51,610 bases of DNA, taken from the NCBI GenBank assembly GCA_964554385.1, contig CAZKOM010000006.1:1-51610 (forward strand), written 5' to 3'. The position numbers were made by a program, and so were the translations under genes. Source of the DNA: JAGKXC01 sp964554385. Lineage in GTDB: Bacteria; Bacteroidota; Bacteroidia; NS11-12g; UBA955. The notes beneath the pieces were generated by a model, which worked only from the letters and a program-made list of their open reading frames with translations, made no database searches and was not told the origin of the DNA. Positions 33,215-42,427 of the stretch are shown here, one piece after another; position 1 is the first letter of the stretch, and each line of letters begins with the position of its first letter.

Positions 33215-34885
33215 TCAATCCACGTTGTCATGCAGATGTCTGTTGGGTCTAATAGTTAGATCCCTATCTGCAGAGGCGTTTTCCTCTTGTATTGTTATTT
33301 TAGATACCAGCTGGCTATTGCTGGGAGGAGCCGATTGTAAATTAATTCCTTTTCGCAAATACGCTGGAACATCATAATCATCCAACACATTTGTGCGGTT
33401 GCCGCGTTGTTTTTCTAAGTGATTTTCTTTGAAAATATCGGACAAAGGATTTTCGTTAAATAAATCGTTTAGTGCTTCGTAAGGAACGGGAACTTGATTT
33501 ACCGGATTCATCGCATTTTGATGATTCACAGGTGATTCATTTACCGGATTGGTATTAACAGTATGATTATGTGATTCTAAAGGATTTTGTCCTGGATGAA
33601 TGGTGTTGTTTAACCCATAACCATTCATTCCACCACCAAATGCAGAGTTGAATAATCCTGGAATTTCGTTGTTTAATTTGGCATTGGAAGATTGGATACT
33701 TTCAACAGCATTTATTTTATTTTGTGCATTATCTGCTGTAATACTTGCCGATGGAGCAGGGAAAATTGGATTATTGGCAGTGGGTACTGCGGATATACTC
33801 TCAGAAACAGCAGGTGTAGATTTCGTCATTTCATTGGGCCATATTCCTTGTTGAATGCCTCCGAAAGACATTGCAGATTGCATAGATTGAATGCCGTGAT
33901 TTGGGTTCTCTATTGCATTACTTACCTCAAATCCTGTCGCAATTACCGTGATTGAGATTTCGTCAGTAAGGGAATCATCTTTGGTGATACCCATCTTGAG
34001 GTGAGCGCTATGTCCAGCTTCTTCTTGTAAATATCGTTTTACTTTGGAAATCTCGCTCATTACTGGTTCTTTATCTCCGTAGGTGAAATTAACCAAAAGG
34101 TGTTTGGCACCACGGATTTTAACATTATCCAATAATGGGCTATCAAGTGCAGTTCTCACCGCATCTTCGGCACGATTAGCACCCGACGCGATACCGGTTC
34201 CAAGTATTGCTCTACCGCTATTAGAAACAGCGGTTTGAACATCCATGAAGTCTACATTGATTTGACCTGGTTTGGTAATAATCTCGGCAATACCTCGCGC
34301 TGCTGTGCACAAGATGTCGTCCGCCTTGGCAAACGCTTGCGTAATTGTTAAATCGCCGTACATATCAACAATTCTGTCATTGGATATCGAAATCAATGCG
34401 TCTACGTGGGGCTTGAGTTTTTCCAAACCTTCTCTAGCTTGGTTGATACGTTGAGGTCCTTCGTCTTCAAATGGTAATGTAACGATACCTACGGTTAATA
34501 CATTTAGTTCCTTTGCGATTTTAGCGATAACGGGCGCTGCACCGGTTCCTGTTCCGCCGCCCATGCCTGCGGTAATAAATACCATTTTGGTATTGTTTTC
34601 TAGGATTTGTCTGATGGCCATTACGCTTTCCATCGCTGCTTTTTCACCCATGTCTGGCATAGATCCGGCACCTAGCCCTTCGGTTAGATTGATCCCTAAT
34701 TGTAATTTGTAATCTACGGGACTGCTATTTAATGCTTGTACATCCGTGTTGCATATGAAGAAATCAACGCCTTCAATTCCATGTTTAAACATGTAATTCA
34801 CCGCATTGCTTCCACCGCCACCAACACCTATTACCTTGATAAGGTTGTTTCTATTTGCTTGTATTTCGGGTTGGAAATATGTCAT
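33215..34885 (-). CDS. ftsZ: Cell division GTPase FtsZ
   Basis: A 556-residue tubulin homologue that forms the Z ring. The GTPase core covers about 12-325 with VIGVGGGGSNAVNYMF and the tubulin signature GGGTGTG (109-115). The linker (about 330-495) is long and rich in Asn, Pro, Ser and His. The conserved C-terminal peptide DDYDVPAYLRKGIN (about 502-515), which binds FtsA and others, is not at the end: about 40 more residues follow, closing HLHDNVD, a tail typical of Bacteroidota. It is the last gene of the dcw operon, 20 nt after ftsA. Confidence 0.97.
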   Translation of the reverse strand: MTYFQPEIQANRNNLIKVIGVGGGGSNAVNYMFKHGIEGVDFFICNTDVQALNSSPVDYKLQLGINLTEGLGAGSMPDMGEKAAMESVMAIRQILENNTKMVFITAGMGGGTGTGAAPVIAKIAKELNVLTVGIVTLPFEDEGPQRINQAREGLEKLKPHVDALISISNDRIVDMYGDLTITQAFAKADDILCTAARGIAEIITKPGQINVDFMDVQTAVSNSGRAILGTGIASGANRAEDAVRTALDSPLLDNVKIRGAKHLLVNFTYGDKEPVMSEISKVKRYLQEEAGHSAHLKMGITKDDSLTDEISITVIATGFEVSNAIENPNHGIQSMQSAMSFGGIQQGIWPNEMTKSTPAVSESISAVPTANNPIFPAPSASITADNAQNKINAVESIQSSNAKLNNEIPGLFNSAFGGGMNGYGLNNTIHPGQNPLESHNHTVNTNPVNESPVNHQNAMNPVNQVPVPYEALNDLFNENPLSDIFKENHLEKQRGNRTNVLDDYDVPAYLRKGINLQSAPPSNSQLVSKITIQEENASADRDLTIRPNRHLHDNVD

Positions 34886-34905
34886 CGTTTTTCCCTTTCA
34901 GTTCG

Positions 34906-36282
34906 TTAGTTATTGTGAAAATCTTCACCATCTTTTAACCAGTTTTTCAAGTCACTGAATAGTGTACCACCCCAACCTCCAGTAAATGGTGTTTTACCTT
35001 GTTTGGTTTCTTTTTCCTCGGGTGCAGGAGCTACTACATCTTCAAAAAATGGTTGTTGAACGGGTTCTTTTACTTCTTCCTTTTGAATCACAGTATTACC
35101 AATACCCATTCCGTGTTTAATAGCTAGGTCAAATCCTTTCAATACCAAACCAATACCCGTAGCGAACATGGGGTTTCTAACTTCGTCTATCATTCCTTTG
35201 CCTAAATGTTGACCAGGACTGCCGATATGAACTTCTAAGCCGATGTGGTAATTGAACAATTGAGTAATGTCTTTCATAGCACTTCCACCTCCGGTTAATA
35301 CTAATCCACCCCCAAGCTTATGTCTAATACCTGAAACAGCCATTTCAAAGTCAACTTTTTGGATGATATCTTCAACACGTGCTCTAATCACTTGAGAAAT
35401 TGCGTACAGTGATATTTCTTTAGGTGCTCTACCAGGTAATCCTGGGATAACTACAACTTCGTTGCGCATTGCTTCTGTGGGGTAGCAGGATCCGTAATTA
35501 ACTTTAACAAATTCCGCTTGATCTTTAAGAATACTAAAGGCTTCTTGAAGGTCTTTGGTTATTCGATCGCCACCAATGGGAATAATTGCCGTATGTCTGA
35601 TCGCACCGTCATCGAAGATACAAATATCCGTTGTTCCGCCCCCGATATCTACCAAAGCAACACCCGCTTCCATTTCAGGTTCCGATAATACAGCTGCAGC
35701 AGATGCTACTGGTTCTACCACTAAATCGGCAATTTCCAAGCCCGCTTTTCTCACGGCCATAATAATAGTCTTGGCGGCGTGAGTTTCTCCAGTGATAATA
35801 TGGTAGTTACATTCAACTCGAACTCCAACTCTTCCGATTGGATCTTTAATCCCATCCTCTCCATCTATTCGATATTCTTGAGGCAGAACATGCAAAATTT
35901 CAACGCCAGGTGATAGCGCTAAATTCTCCATTTCAGATTCTAATTTGTTTAATTCATCCTCTGTGATTTCAGTATCCCATTGTTTTCTACTTAATGTACC
36001 ACGGTGTTGCAGGCTTTTGATATGATGTCCCGCGATCCCCACGAACACGGTTTTAATATCTACCTGACTTTGTCTGATTGCATCTTCAACCGCTGCTTGT
36101 ATTGCTACAACTGCTTTGTTGACATTTGCCACCATTCCGCGTGCAACGCCGCCCAAACTTGGGGCTTTCCCCATGCCTAAAACGTTGATTTTTCCGTTTT
36201 CGGCCATTTGACCCACAATGGCACAAACTTTAGTTGTACCGATGTCAAGTCCCACGATGATGTTGTTATTATTGATAGCCAT
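34906..36282 (-). CDS. ftsA: Cell division protein FtsA
   Basis: A 458-residue actin-like ATPase that tethers FtsZ to the membrane. The opening IIVGLDIGTTKVCAIVGQ is the phosphate-1 loop. VALVDIGGGTTDICIFDDG is phosphate 2, and GGGLVLTGGGSAMKDI is in the adenosine site. The 1C (SHS2) domain sits at about 85-165. A linker rich in Glu, Pro and Lys ends in an amphipathic helix, TLFSDLKNWLKDG, the membrane-targeting sequence. It lies 41 nt after ftsQ. Confidence 0.96.
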   Translation of the reverse strand: MAINNNNIIVGLDIGTTKVCAIVGQMAENGKINVLGMGKAPSLGGVARGMVANVNKAVVAIQAAVEDAIRQSQVDIKTVFVGIAGHHIKSLQHRGTLSRKQWDTEITEDELNKLESEMENLALSPGVEILHVLPQEYRIDGEDGIKDPIGRVGVRVECNYHIITGETHAAKTIIMAVRKAGLEIADLVVEPVASAAAVLSEPEMEAGVALVDIGGGTTDICIFDDGAIRHTAIIPIGGDRITKDLQEAFSILKDQAEFVKVNYGSCYPTEAMRNEVVVIPGLPGRAPKEISLYAISQVIRARVEDIIQKVDFEMAVSGIRHKLGGGLVLTGGGSAMKDITQLFNYHIGLEVHIGSPGQHLGKGMIDEVRNPMFATGIGLVLKGFDLAIKHGMGIGNTVIQKEEVKEPVQQPFFEDVVAPAPEEKETKQGKTPFTGGWGGTLFSDLKNWLKDGEDFHNN

Positions 36283-36323
36283 ATCTAATAGTTTTTGTGT
36301 TTAGTTTTTTGTTCAGTAAGTTT

Positions 36324-37127
36324 CTATTTTTGTTCAGTATTTTGTACAGCACCGCGTCCAATCACCTGATTCCTTATGGAAATATCCAATTGCCTGTACT
36401 TTTCCCAACCAACGGTTTTGAAGCCTTCATCGTAGAAAAGACGCAGGTTTTCGAACTTTAAGGGGAGTTCTTCCGCGTTTCCTATAACAATGCTATGCTT
36501 ACCGATGCGAGGAATCAATATTAGTTCCTGGTAATTATCTACATACAACTGTTGAAATTGTGCGTTCCACAGACTATCGGAGGCGATAAACGTGCTAAGA
36601 CGCAGTACTTCTTTGCTCGTTAGTTGCGAAATTTGCTTGCCGGGTTTTAGTTTTTCGGTAATTTGACCGCTGGCGATTAGTACATCGGGAAAACTATTGT
36701 TTCGGTTTGGAATCATCACACCTTGTGTATCCAGAAAATAGGACTCGCCGTGCGTGTTTTCCACCATAACCACGGGTTTGCGCTCTTCAATTTTTATTTT
36801 AAAAACACCGTCCAATCCAATATAGGCTTCAGCCTTTTTAACGAAAGGATTTTTCATCAATAATGCTTCGATTGATTGGGTGTTAATATCTGCGGCGGCC
36901 ATTCCCGATGGATTCCCTACGGATTTACGAAGAATTTCTGCTACGGCTGATGTATTTAAAAAATAGGTAGCCTCATTTTTATTAATGGTAATTTCAGTTT
37001 CTTTAACGATTCGATTTTTGGAGGCACTGGAGAACTTACCCCAGAGAATGGAAATCGCAATAATCAAGAAAAGTACGATGACAACTAGCCATTGTCTTTT
37101 ATTTAAAGCTAGTTTTAATGAATTCAT
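36324..37127 (-). CDS. ftsQ: Cell division protein FtsQ
   Basis: A 267-residue single-pass protein. A short basic N-terminus (NKRQ) leads to an anchor at about 13-30 (WLVVIVLFLIIAISILWG). A POTRA-like part follows (KNPFVKKAEAYIGLDGVFKI, then KPVVMVENTHGESYFLDTQG), then the FtsQ beta domain (RIGKHSIVIGNAEELPLKF). It links the cytosolic and periplasmic divisome and, with FtsL, recruits FtsW/FtsI. It overlaps murC by 4 nt. Confidence 0.87.
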   Translation of the reverse strand: MNSLKLALNKRQWLVVIVLFLIIAISILWGKFSSASKNRIVKETEITINKNEATYFLNTSAVAEILRKSVGNPSGMAAADINTQSIEALLMKNPFVKKAEAYIGLDGVFKIKIEERKPVVMVENTHGESYFLDTQGVMIPNRNNSFPDVLIASGQITEKLKPGKQISQLTSKEVLRLSTFIASDSLWNAQFQQLYVDNYQELILIPRIGKHSIVIGNAEELPLKFENLRLFYDEGFKTVGWEKYRQLDISIRNQVIGRGAVQNTEQK

Positions 37128-38653
37128 AGCACAGCGTAAATATTTTTTATAGGTGATACTAATTTGTCGATATCTCCGGCACCTAGAATTAGCAGCAGTT
37201 TTTTAGGTTGTTGTTGTAAGGAATGTAGAATGGATTCGCCGTCCATTAAACGGGCATTCGTTGTGATTTTCTTCAAAAGCCAATGACTATTAATTCCCTC
37301 TATGGGTTTTTCACGTGCAGGGTATATGTCCATCAACCAACACTCATCCAGTTGCGATAAACTGTTTGCAAACCCATCGGCAAAATCGCGGGTTCGCGTG
37401 AACAAGTGGGGTTGAAAGATTCCGGTTAATGGACTGTTTGGATACAATGCCTTTACAGATCGAATAATTGCATTTAATTCTTCGGGATGATGGGCGTAGT
37501 CGTCTATAACGATATGATTTTCATTACGAATAATATATTCGAATCTGCGTTTGGCACCCCGGTAAGTTTTAATACCTTCTTGCAGTTTATCCAAAGGCAG
37601 TTGTAAGAAATGGTGGGTGATTGCTAGTGCGGCACACGCGTTTTCGATGTTGTGATACCCTGGTAAGCCACATTGAAATTCAATAATCTCTGCATCTTTC
37701 TCCTTGTATTGAAAATGGTAGTTTCCATTTTTTATAACAACGTCTTTGTAGTGAACTTGGGATTGAGTCTGTTCACCGTAGGTAATCAACTCTATCCCGG
37801 CAGGAGTTTGAATTTGTTGAATTAATTTTTCATTCAGTACGAGTCCAGCCCCACGGCGGCCACCAGTATTCCTAATACCTTCAGTTCCCTTGAAATCTTC
37901 AGGTTTCCCAAAATCATCAGATTTCTCAAGACCTTTAGTTGTCGTTGTATCGGTTTTATCACTTTGAACCAACTGTACAAAGACATTAAATGCATGTTTA
38001 AATTCTTCTTCGGTCCCGTAAATATCCAAATGGTCGGGATCCATGGCTGTAATTACGGCTAAATTTGGATTGAGCCTATGGAAAGAACGATCAAATTCAT
38101 CCGCTTCAAGCACAATTATTTCTTTTAGCGAGCCGTCAATAATCAAAGTCTCACCATCGGATTTTTGAATGTAGTTGGAATTGTAATTGGCCGAAATACC
38201 GCCTAAGAAAGCGGTGAAATTTACGTTACAGCTATGTAACAAATGAGCGATTAAAGTTGAGGTAGTCGTTTTCCCATGGGTTCCTGCAACGGCAATGCAA
38301 AATCCATTTCTGGCAATGGAGCCCAAAACTTCGGACCGTTTATATATTTCAACTTTTTGTGATTTTAAATAATTCCATGCGCTGTGATCTGCTGGTATTG
38401 CAGGGGTAATAATCCATAGAACTTCTGGATTATGTACCCAGCCCTCAGGTAATAATTTCAGATTATCATCCAAAACAATTGTAGCACCTTCGCGTTGCAA
38501 TTCGTCAATAAGCGGTGTTCTGGTTTTATCGTACCCATAGACCTCCAAGCCTAAATGCAATAAATACCTTGCTATTGCACTCATACCAATACCGCCTATT
38601 CCCAAGAAATAGGCTTTGGAATATTGGTGTATCGGTTTAATAGTATTATGCAT
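37124..38653 (-). CDS. murC: UDP-N-acetylmuramate--L-alanine ligase MurC with linker insertion
   Basis: A 509-residue cytosolic ligase that adds the first L-alanine to UDP-MurNAc. It has YFLGIGGIGMSAIARYLL (UDP-substrate domain), the ATP loop AGTHGKTTT (123-131), MDPDHLDIYG and DDYAHHPEELNAI. Most MurC proteins have 450-480 residues. The excess here is mainly a Thr/Lys/Asp/Gly-rich insertion at about 231-268 (for example TDTTTTKGLEKSDDFGKPED), between the central-domain helix and GLVLNEKL. This low-complexity stretch probably forms a surface loop. The gene overlaps murG by 8 nt and ftsQ by 4 nt. Confidence 0.95.
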   Translation of the reverse strand: MHNTIKPIHQYSKAYFLGIGGIGMSAIARYLLHLGLEVYGYDKTRTPLIDELQREGATIVLDDNLKLLPEGWVHNPEVLWIITPAIPADHSAWNYLKSQKVEIYKRSEVLGSIARNGFCIAVAGTHGKTTTSTLIAHLLHSCNVNFTAFLGGISANYNSNYIQKSDGETLIIDGSLKEIIVLEADEFDRSFHRLNPNLAVITAMDPDHLDIYGTEEEFKHAFNVFVQLVQSDKTDTTTTKGLEKSDDFGKPEDFKGTEGIRNTGGRRGAGLVLNEKLIQQIQTPAGIELITYGEQTQSQVHYKDVVIKNGNYHFQYKEKDAEIIEFQCGLPGYHNIENACAALAITHHFLQLPLDKLQEGIKTYRGAKRRFEYIIRNENHIVIDDYAHHPEELNAIIRSVKALYPNSPLTGIFQPHLFTRTRDFADGFANSLSQLDECWLMDIYPAREKPIEGINSHWLLKKITTNARLMDGESILHSLQQQPKKLLLILGAGDIDKLVSPIKNIYAVL

Positions 38654-39830
38654 GCGATGATGGATTTATTATGTGATTGATTTGATCAACAATCGTTGAA
38701 GTAGCCGTTGGTTTAGCTAATGCCCTCAGATTTTCTTTGAATTCCGTGCGTTTGTTGGGATGGTTAATAAGATCGATAATACTGGAGTATAGCTTTTCTC
38801 TACACTCACTGTCTTTTACTAGAATTGCTGCGTGATTTCCACTGAAAACTTGTGCATTTTTGGTTTGGTGGTCGTCAGTAACATTAGGAGAAGGTACCAG
38901 TATAGCAGGCGTGCCGATAATGGCAATTTCTGATAGTGTAATGGCACCTGCACGCGATACGATGACATCGGCCATTGACATCGCAATTTCCATGGAATCG
39001 ATGAATGGCGATACATAAATAGGGGTACTGTTGCCATTTTGGTGTATCTGATTAATTTGGGCTTCAATTTCCAAACGGTGACTGTTCCAAAAACGTTCAC
39101 CCGTTTGCCAAATTATTTGGATATCGGCCAAAAGTAATTGGGGAAGATGCTTTAAGATGGTTTCGTTGATGGTTCTTGCGCCTAAACTGCCGCCTGTAAT
39201 GAATAAGGTGGAGTTATTGGTTGGGTTTAGTCCCCATTTCTGCGATGCTTCTTGAACAAGTAGTTCCTTTTGTTCGGAATTTTGTCTTGCTATTCCTGTT
39301 TTTATAATGGCATCTCTAATGGGATTTCCGGTAAATAGCCAGTTGCCTTTTGGAAAGAACTTTTCCATATTGGGGAATCCAGTGCACACCATAGCAGCCC
39401 TAGAACCTACTACTTTATTGGTTAGTCCCGCAAAACCATTTTGTTCCTGTAAAAGAACAGGGATTTGCATTCTGCTGGCCATGAAGCAGACAGGTAAACT
39501 AACGTAGCCGCCGGTGCCAATAACAGCGTCAGGTTTAAATGTTTTAATGATATTTCGGGCTTTGAAAATGCTTACAACCGCTTTGAAAAGTACCGATAAA
39601 TTCTTAAACGAAAGCGATCGTTGCAATCCTTCCACGGGTAATCCTACAATTTGAAAACCTGCTTCAGGAACTTTGGTCATTTCCATTTTACCAATTGCAC
39701 CTACAAACAAGATTTCGGTGTGTTCTCCGTATCGGTGAATTAATTCTTTAGCGATTGCAACGGCAGGAAAAATATGACCGCCAGTGCCACCACCACTAAG
39801 AATAAACCGTTTATTGTTTGTAGAATTCAT
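38646..39830 (-). CDS. murG: Lipid II synthase MurG
   Basis: A 394-residue GT28 enzyme that adds GlcNAc to lipid I on the inner membrane. Family landmarks are the glycine-rich loop SGGGTGGHIFPAVAIAKEL (8-26), VIGTGGYVSLP, LLQEQNGFAGLTNKVV, the donor loop FITGGSLGARTINETI and SRAGAITLSEIAIIGTPAIL with VTDDHQTKNA. It lies 6 nt after ftsW and overlaps murC by 8 nt. Confidence 0.95.
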   Translation of the reverse strand: MNSTNNKRFILSGGGTGGHIFPAVAIAKELIHRYGEHTEILFVGAIGKMEMTKVPEAGFQIVGLPVEGLQRSLSFKNLSVLFKAVVSIFKARNIIKTFKPDAVIGTGGYVSLPVCFMASRMQIPVLLQEQNGFAGLTNKVVGSRAAMVCTGFPNMEKFFPKGNWLFTGNPIRDAIIKTGIARQNSEQKELLVQEASQKWGLNPTNNSTLFITGGSLGARTINETILKHLPQLLLADIQIIWQTGERFWNSHRLEIEAQINQIHQNGNSTPIYVSPFIDSMEIAMSMADVIVSRAGAITLSEIAIIGTPAILVPSPNVTDDHQTKNAQVFSGNHAAILVKDSECREKLYSSIIDLINHPNKRTEFKENLRALAKPTATSTIVDQINHIINPSSHA

Positions 39831-39836
39831 GCTTGT

Positions 39837-41057
39837 TTATGCGTTATTTATTGCCGAAGATGGAATGCTTGAAGGTTCTGAACTTACACTTCCTGGACCT
39901 TGCGTGGAAGCTTTCATTTTCTCGTCTTGAATAAATTTCGTCACTCCGAGAATCACGCCAAATCCAATGGAATTCATGAATAAACTGGTACCTCCCATAC
40001 TTACTAAGGGGATGGTTAATCCTGTTACAGGCAATACCCCTACGGCAACGCCCATGTTAACGAAGGCTTGAATCGACATGCTTAACCCCAGTCCTAAAGC
40101 CATTAGTGCTCCAAAGGCTCGGGAACTTTCCACTACGATTTTAATGCATCGAATGATGAGTAGCACAAAACAACCCATAACAACAATGCCGCCTACCATT
40201 CCGTATTCTTCCACGATAATGGCAAAAATGAAATCGGAATAGGGGTGAGGTAAAAACGCTCGTTGCGTAGAATTCCCAGGGCCTTTACCAAACAATCCGC
40301 CTTCGGCCACAGCAATCATGGATTGGGTTTGTTGGTAATTCCCGTTACCGTCGTCCTTTCCGATAAAGGTTTCAATTCTTTTTTTCCATGTAGGAATTCG
40401 AGTATGTTCTAAGCCATCGGTATTTACATTAAGTAGAATGGTGCCTAGAATAGCAATAAGCAACATGCCGGAGCCAGTAAGTAATCCGATGTATCGAATA
40501 TTAACCCTACCGATAAACATTAATAAGACACTGGTGAGGAACACCACCAACGCAGTACTTAAGTTTTCTGGAAATATGAGCCCTACAACCAAAACGATGA
40601 CTAATAGTACATGTCGGAATACTTTGAAACTATCAATTTCTTCTTGTTTTTTGGATAGATATCGGGCTATGTACATGATAAGGAATAATTTGGCAGCATC
40701 TGAAGGCTGAAAGGTTATTCCAAGAAAGGGTATAGGGATAACTCGGGTGGCGTTGTTGATCTCGCTTCCAGTAAAGAGTGTAATAAACAATGCTCCGATG
40801 GATAGCCATAGAAACACTTGTGAAATCCGGGAGTAATACTGAAAAGGGATTAGGTGGGTGGCATAAAGGAGAATAAGGCCGATTACTAAAAATCCAGCAT
40901 GACGGAAGAAATAGAACTCGATGTTTCCGTCTTGTTTGTTGAAGGCCAATGTAATAGTGGCGCTGTATACTGCCAGCATCCCTATTAGAGACAAGGTAAT
41001 GATGATGTACCAAATCCAGCGATCGCCTTTGAATAAATGACCGTATTTCCTAGCCAT
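39837..41057 (-). CDS. ftsW: Septal SEDS glycosyltransferase FtsW
   Basis: A 406-residue polytopic protein with about 10 helices. The SEDS landmarks are WYIIITLSLIGMLAVYSA, the PSDAAKLFLIMYIA stretch, QTQSMIAVAEGGLFGKGPGN, the catalytic-loop region LPHPYSDFIFAIIVEEYGMV (with the conserved Asp) and GLTIPLVSMGGTSLF. It polymerises lipid II at the septum with FtsI. The cytoplasmic tail is short and rich in Ser and Pro. Confidence 0.95.
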   Translation of the reverse strand: MARKYGHLFKGDRWIWYIIITLSLIGMLAVYSATITLAFNKQDGNIEFYFFRHAGFLVIGLILLYATHLIPFQYYSRISQVFLWLSIGALFITLFTGSEINNATRVIPIPFLGITFQPSDAAKLFLIMYIARYLSKKQEEIDSFKVFRHVLLVIVLVVGLIFPENLSTALVVFLTSVLLMFIGRVNIRYIGLLTGSGMLLIAILGTILLNVNTDGLEHTRIPTWKKRIETFIGKDDGNGNYQQTQSMIAVAEGGLFGKGPGNSTQRAFLPHPYSDFIFAIIVEEYGMVGGIVVMGCFVLLIIRCIKIVVESSRAFGALMALGLGLSMSIQAFVNMGVAVGVLPVTGLTIPLVSMGGTSLFMNSIGFGVILGVTKFIQDEKMKASTQGPGSVSSEPSSIPSSAINNA

Positions 41058-41065
41058 AACCTGAA

Positions 41066-42421
41066 TTACAAATTGCGAACGGCCTCTTTAAATTGTCTTC
41101 CTCTGTCTTCGTAGTTATCGAATAAATCGAAACTTGCACAGGCAGGCGATAGCAATACAACATCGTCTGTCATTGCCATTTTTGAAGCAACATGAACCGC
41201 TTCTTTAGCCGATTGGGTATTGATGATCAAATCCACATCCGATTGAAAAGCTTGGTGAATTTTACGATTATCTATTCCTAAGCAAATGATCATTTTCACT
41301 TTTTCCTTCACCACTGCTTTTAAGGAACTATAGTCGTTCCCTTTATCCACGCCTCCGCAAATCCAGATAACAGGTTTTTCCATGCTTTCTAAGGCGTACC
41401 ACGCAGAATTCACGTTGGTCGCCTTGGAGTCATTGATGTATTCTACACCAGTAATTCTTGCTACAAATTCCAAACGGTGTTCTACGTTTTGGAAGTTGGT
41501 AAAACTCTCGCGAATGCTGTCTTTGCGCACTTCCAAGAGGTTTGCTGCAACGGCCGCAGCCATGCTGTTGTAAGCGTTGTGTTGTCCGCGAACGGTAAAT
41601 GTTTTCATATCGAGTTCTAAGGTTGTTTTTGTTTTTATATGTAAAATTTTTCCAATTGCCCAGGCTGCCAGTTGGTAGTCTGAATTGGAGGTTTGTTCTG
41701 TTTGAAATAGGCTAAATCCAAGATGCTTACTTTTAGGGGGCATCATGTTAATTGCAGACAGGGTAAGTTCATCATCGGCAGAATGGATGAAGAAATCTTC
41801 CTCAGTTTGGTTCATTGCGATACGCATTTTACTCATTTGGTAATTTTCCAATTTGTAATCGTATCGGTCTAAATGATCCGGAGTGATATTGGTAAGAATG
41901 GCAATGTGACAGCGGAAATCTTTAATCCCATCCAGTTGGAAGGAACTGATCTCTAATACGTAGATATCATAATTTTTCAATGCTACGGAACGAGCAAAAC
42001 TATCACCAATATTTCCACCCAATCCTACATTTAACCCTGCGGATTTTAATATATGGTAGGTAAGTAGGGTAGTGGTGGTTTTGCCATTTGTACCTGTAAT
42101 TCCTATAATCGTAGACTTGCAGTATCGGTATCCAAATTCAATTTCTGAAATGACCTCAATGCCTAATGCCGTTGCCTGTTTAACAATTGGTGCCGTATCG
42201 GGTATTCCCGGACTTTTTACAATTAAATTGGCTGCCAGAATGGTGCTTTCTGTATGCGTTTCTTCTTCCCACGTTACGTTCCATTCGTTTAGTTCCTGTT
42301 TGTATTTGGGGGCGATTTTACCTTTATCAGAGACAAAAACCTCCCACCCTTGGGTTTTGCCCAAGACGGCAGCACCAGCGCCGCTTTCTCCTGCTCCAAG
42401 TATTACAAGGTTTTTTGTCAT
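41066..42421 (-). CDS. murD: UDP-N-acetylmuramoylalanine--D-glutamate ligase MurD
   Basis: A 451-residue ligase adding D-glutamate. It has LVILGAGESGAGAAVLGKTQ (UDP site), the ATP loop GITGTNGKTTTT, NITPDHLDRY, the VEHRLEFVARITGVEYINDS block with KATN, and the C-terminal LLSPACASFDLFDNYEDRG. It lies 8 nt before ftsW and 6 nt after mraY, in the middle of the operon. Confidence 0.96.
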   Translation of the reverse strand: MTKNLVILGAGESGAGAAVLGKTQGWEVFVSDKGKIAPKYKQELNEWNVTWEEETHTESTILAANLIVKSPGIPDTAPIVKQATALGIEVISEIEFGYRYCKSTIIGITGTNGKTTTTLLTYHILKSAGLNVGLGGNIGDSFARSVALKNYDIYVLEISSFQLDGIKDFRCHIAILTNITPDHLDRYDYKLENYQMSKMRIAMNQTEEDFFIHSADDELTLSAINMMPPKSKHLGFSLFQTEQTSNSDYQLAAWAIGKILHIKTKTTLELDMKTFTVRGQHNAYNSMAAAVAANLLEVRKDSIRESFTNFQNVEHRLEFVARITGVEYINDSKATNVNSAWYALESMEKPVIWICGGVDKGNDYSSLKAVVKEKVKMIICLGIDNRKIHQAFQSDVDLIINTQSAKEAVHVASKMAMTDDVVLLSPACASFDLFDNYEDRGRQFKEAVRNL

Positions 42422-42427
42422 CTTCGA

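Noticed and set aside
33648..33955. Plus-strand open frames opposite the FtsZ linker
   Set aside because: The linker is low in complexity and its complement stays open by chance. No homology signals.
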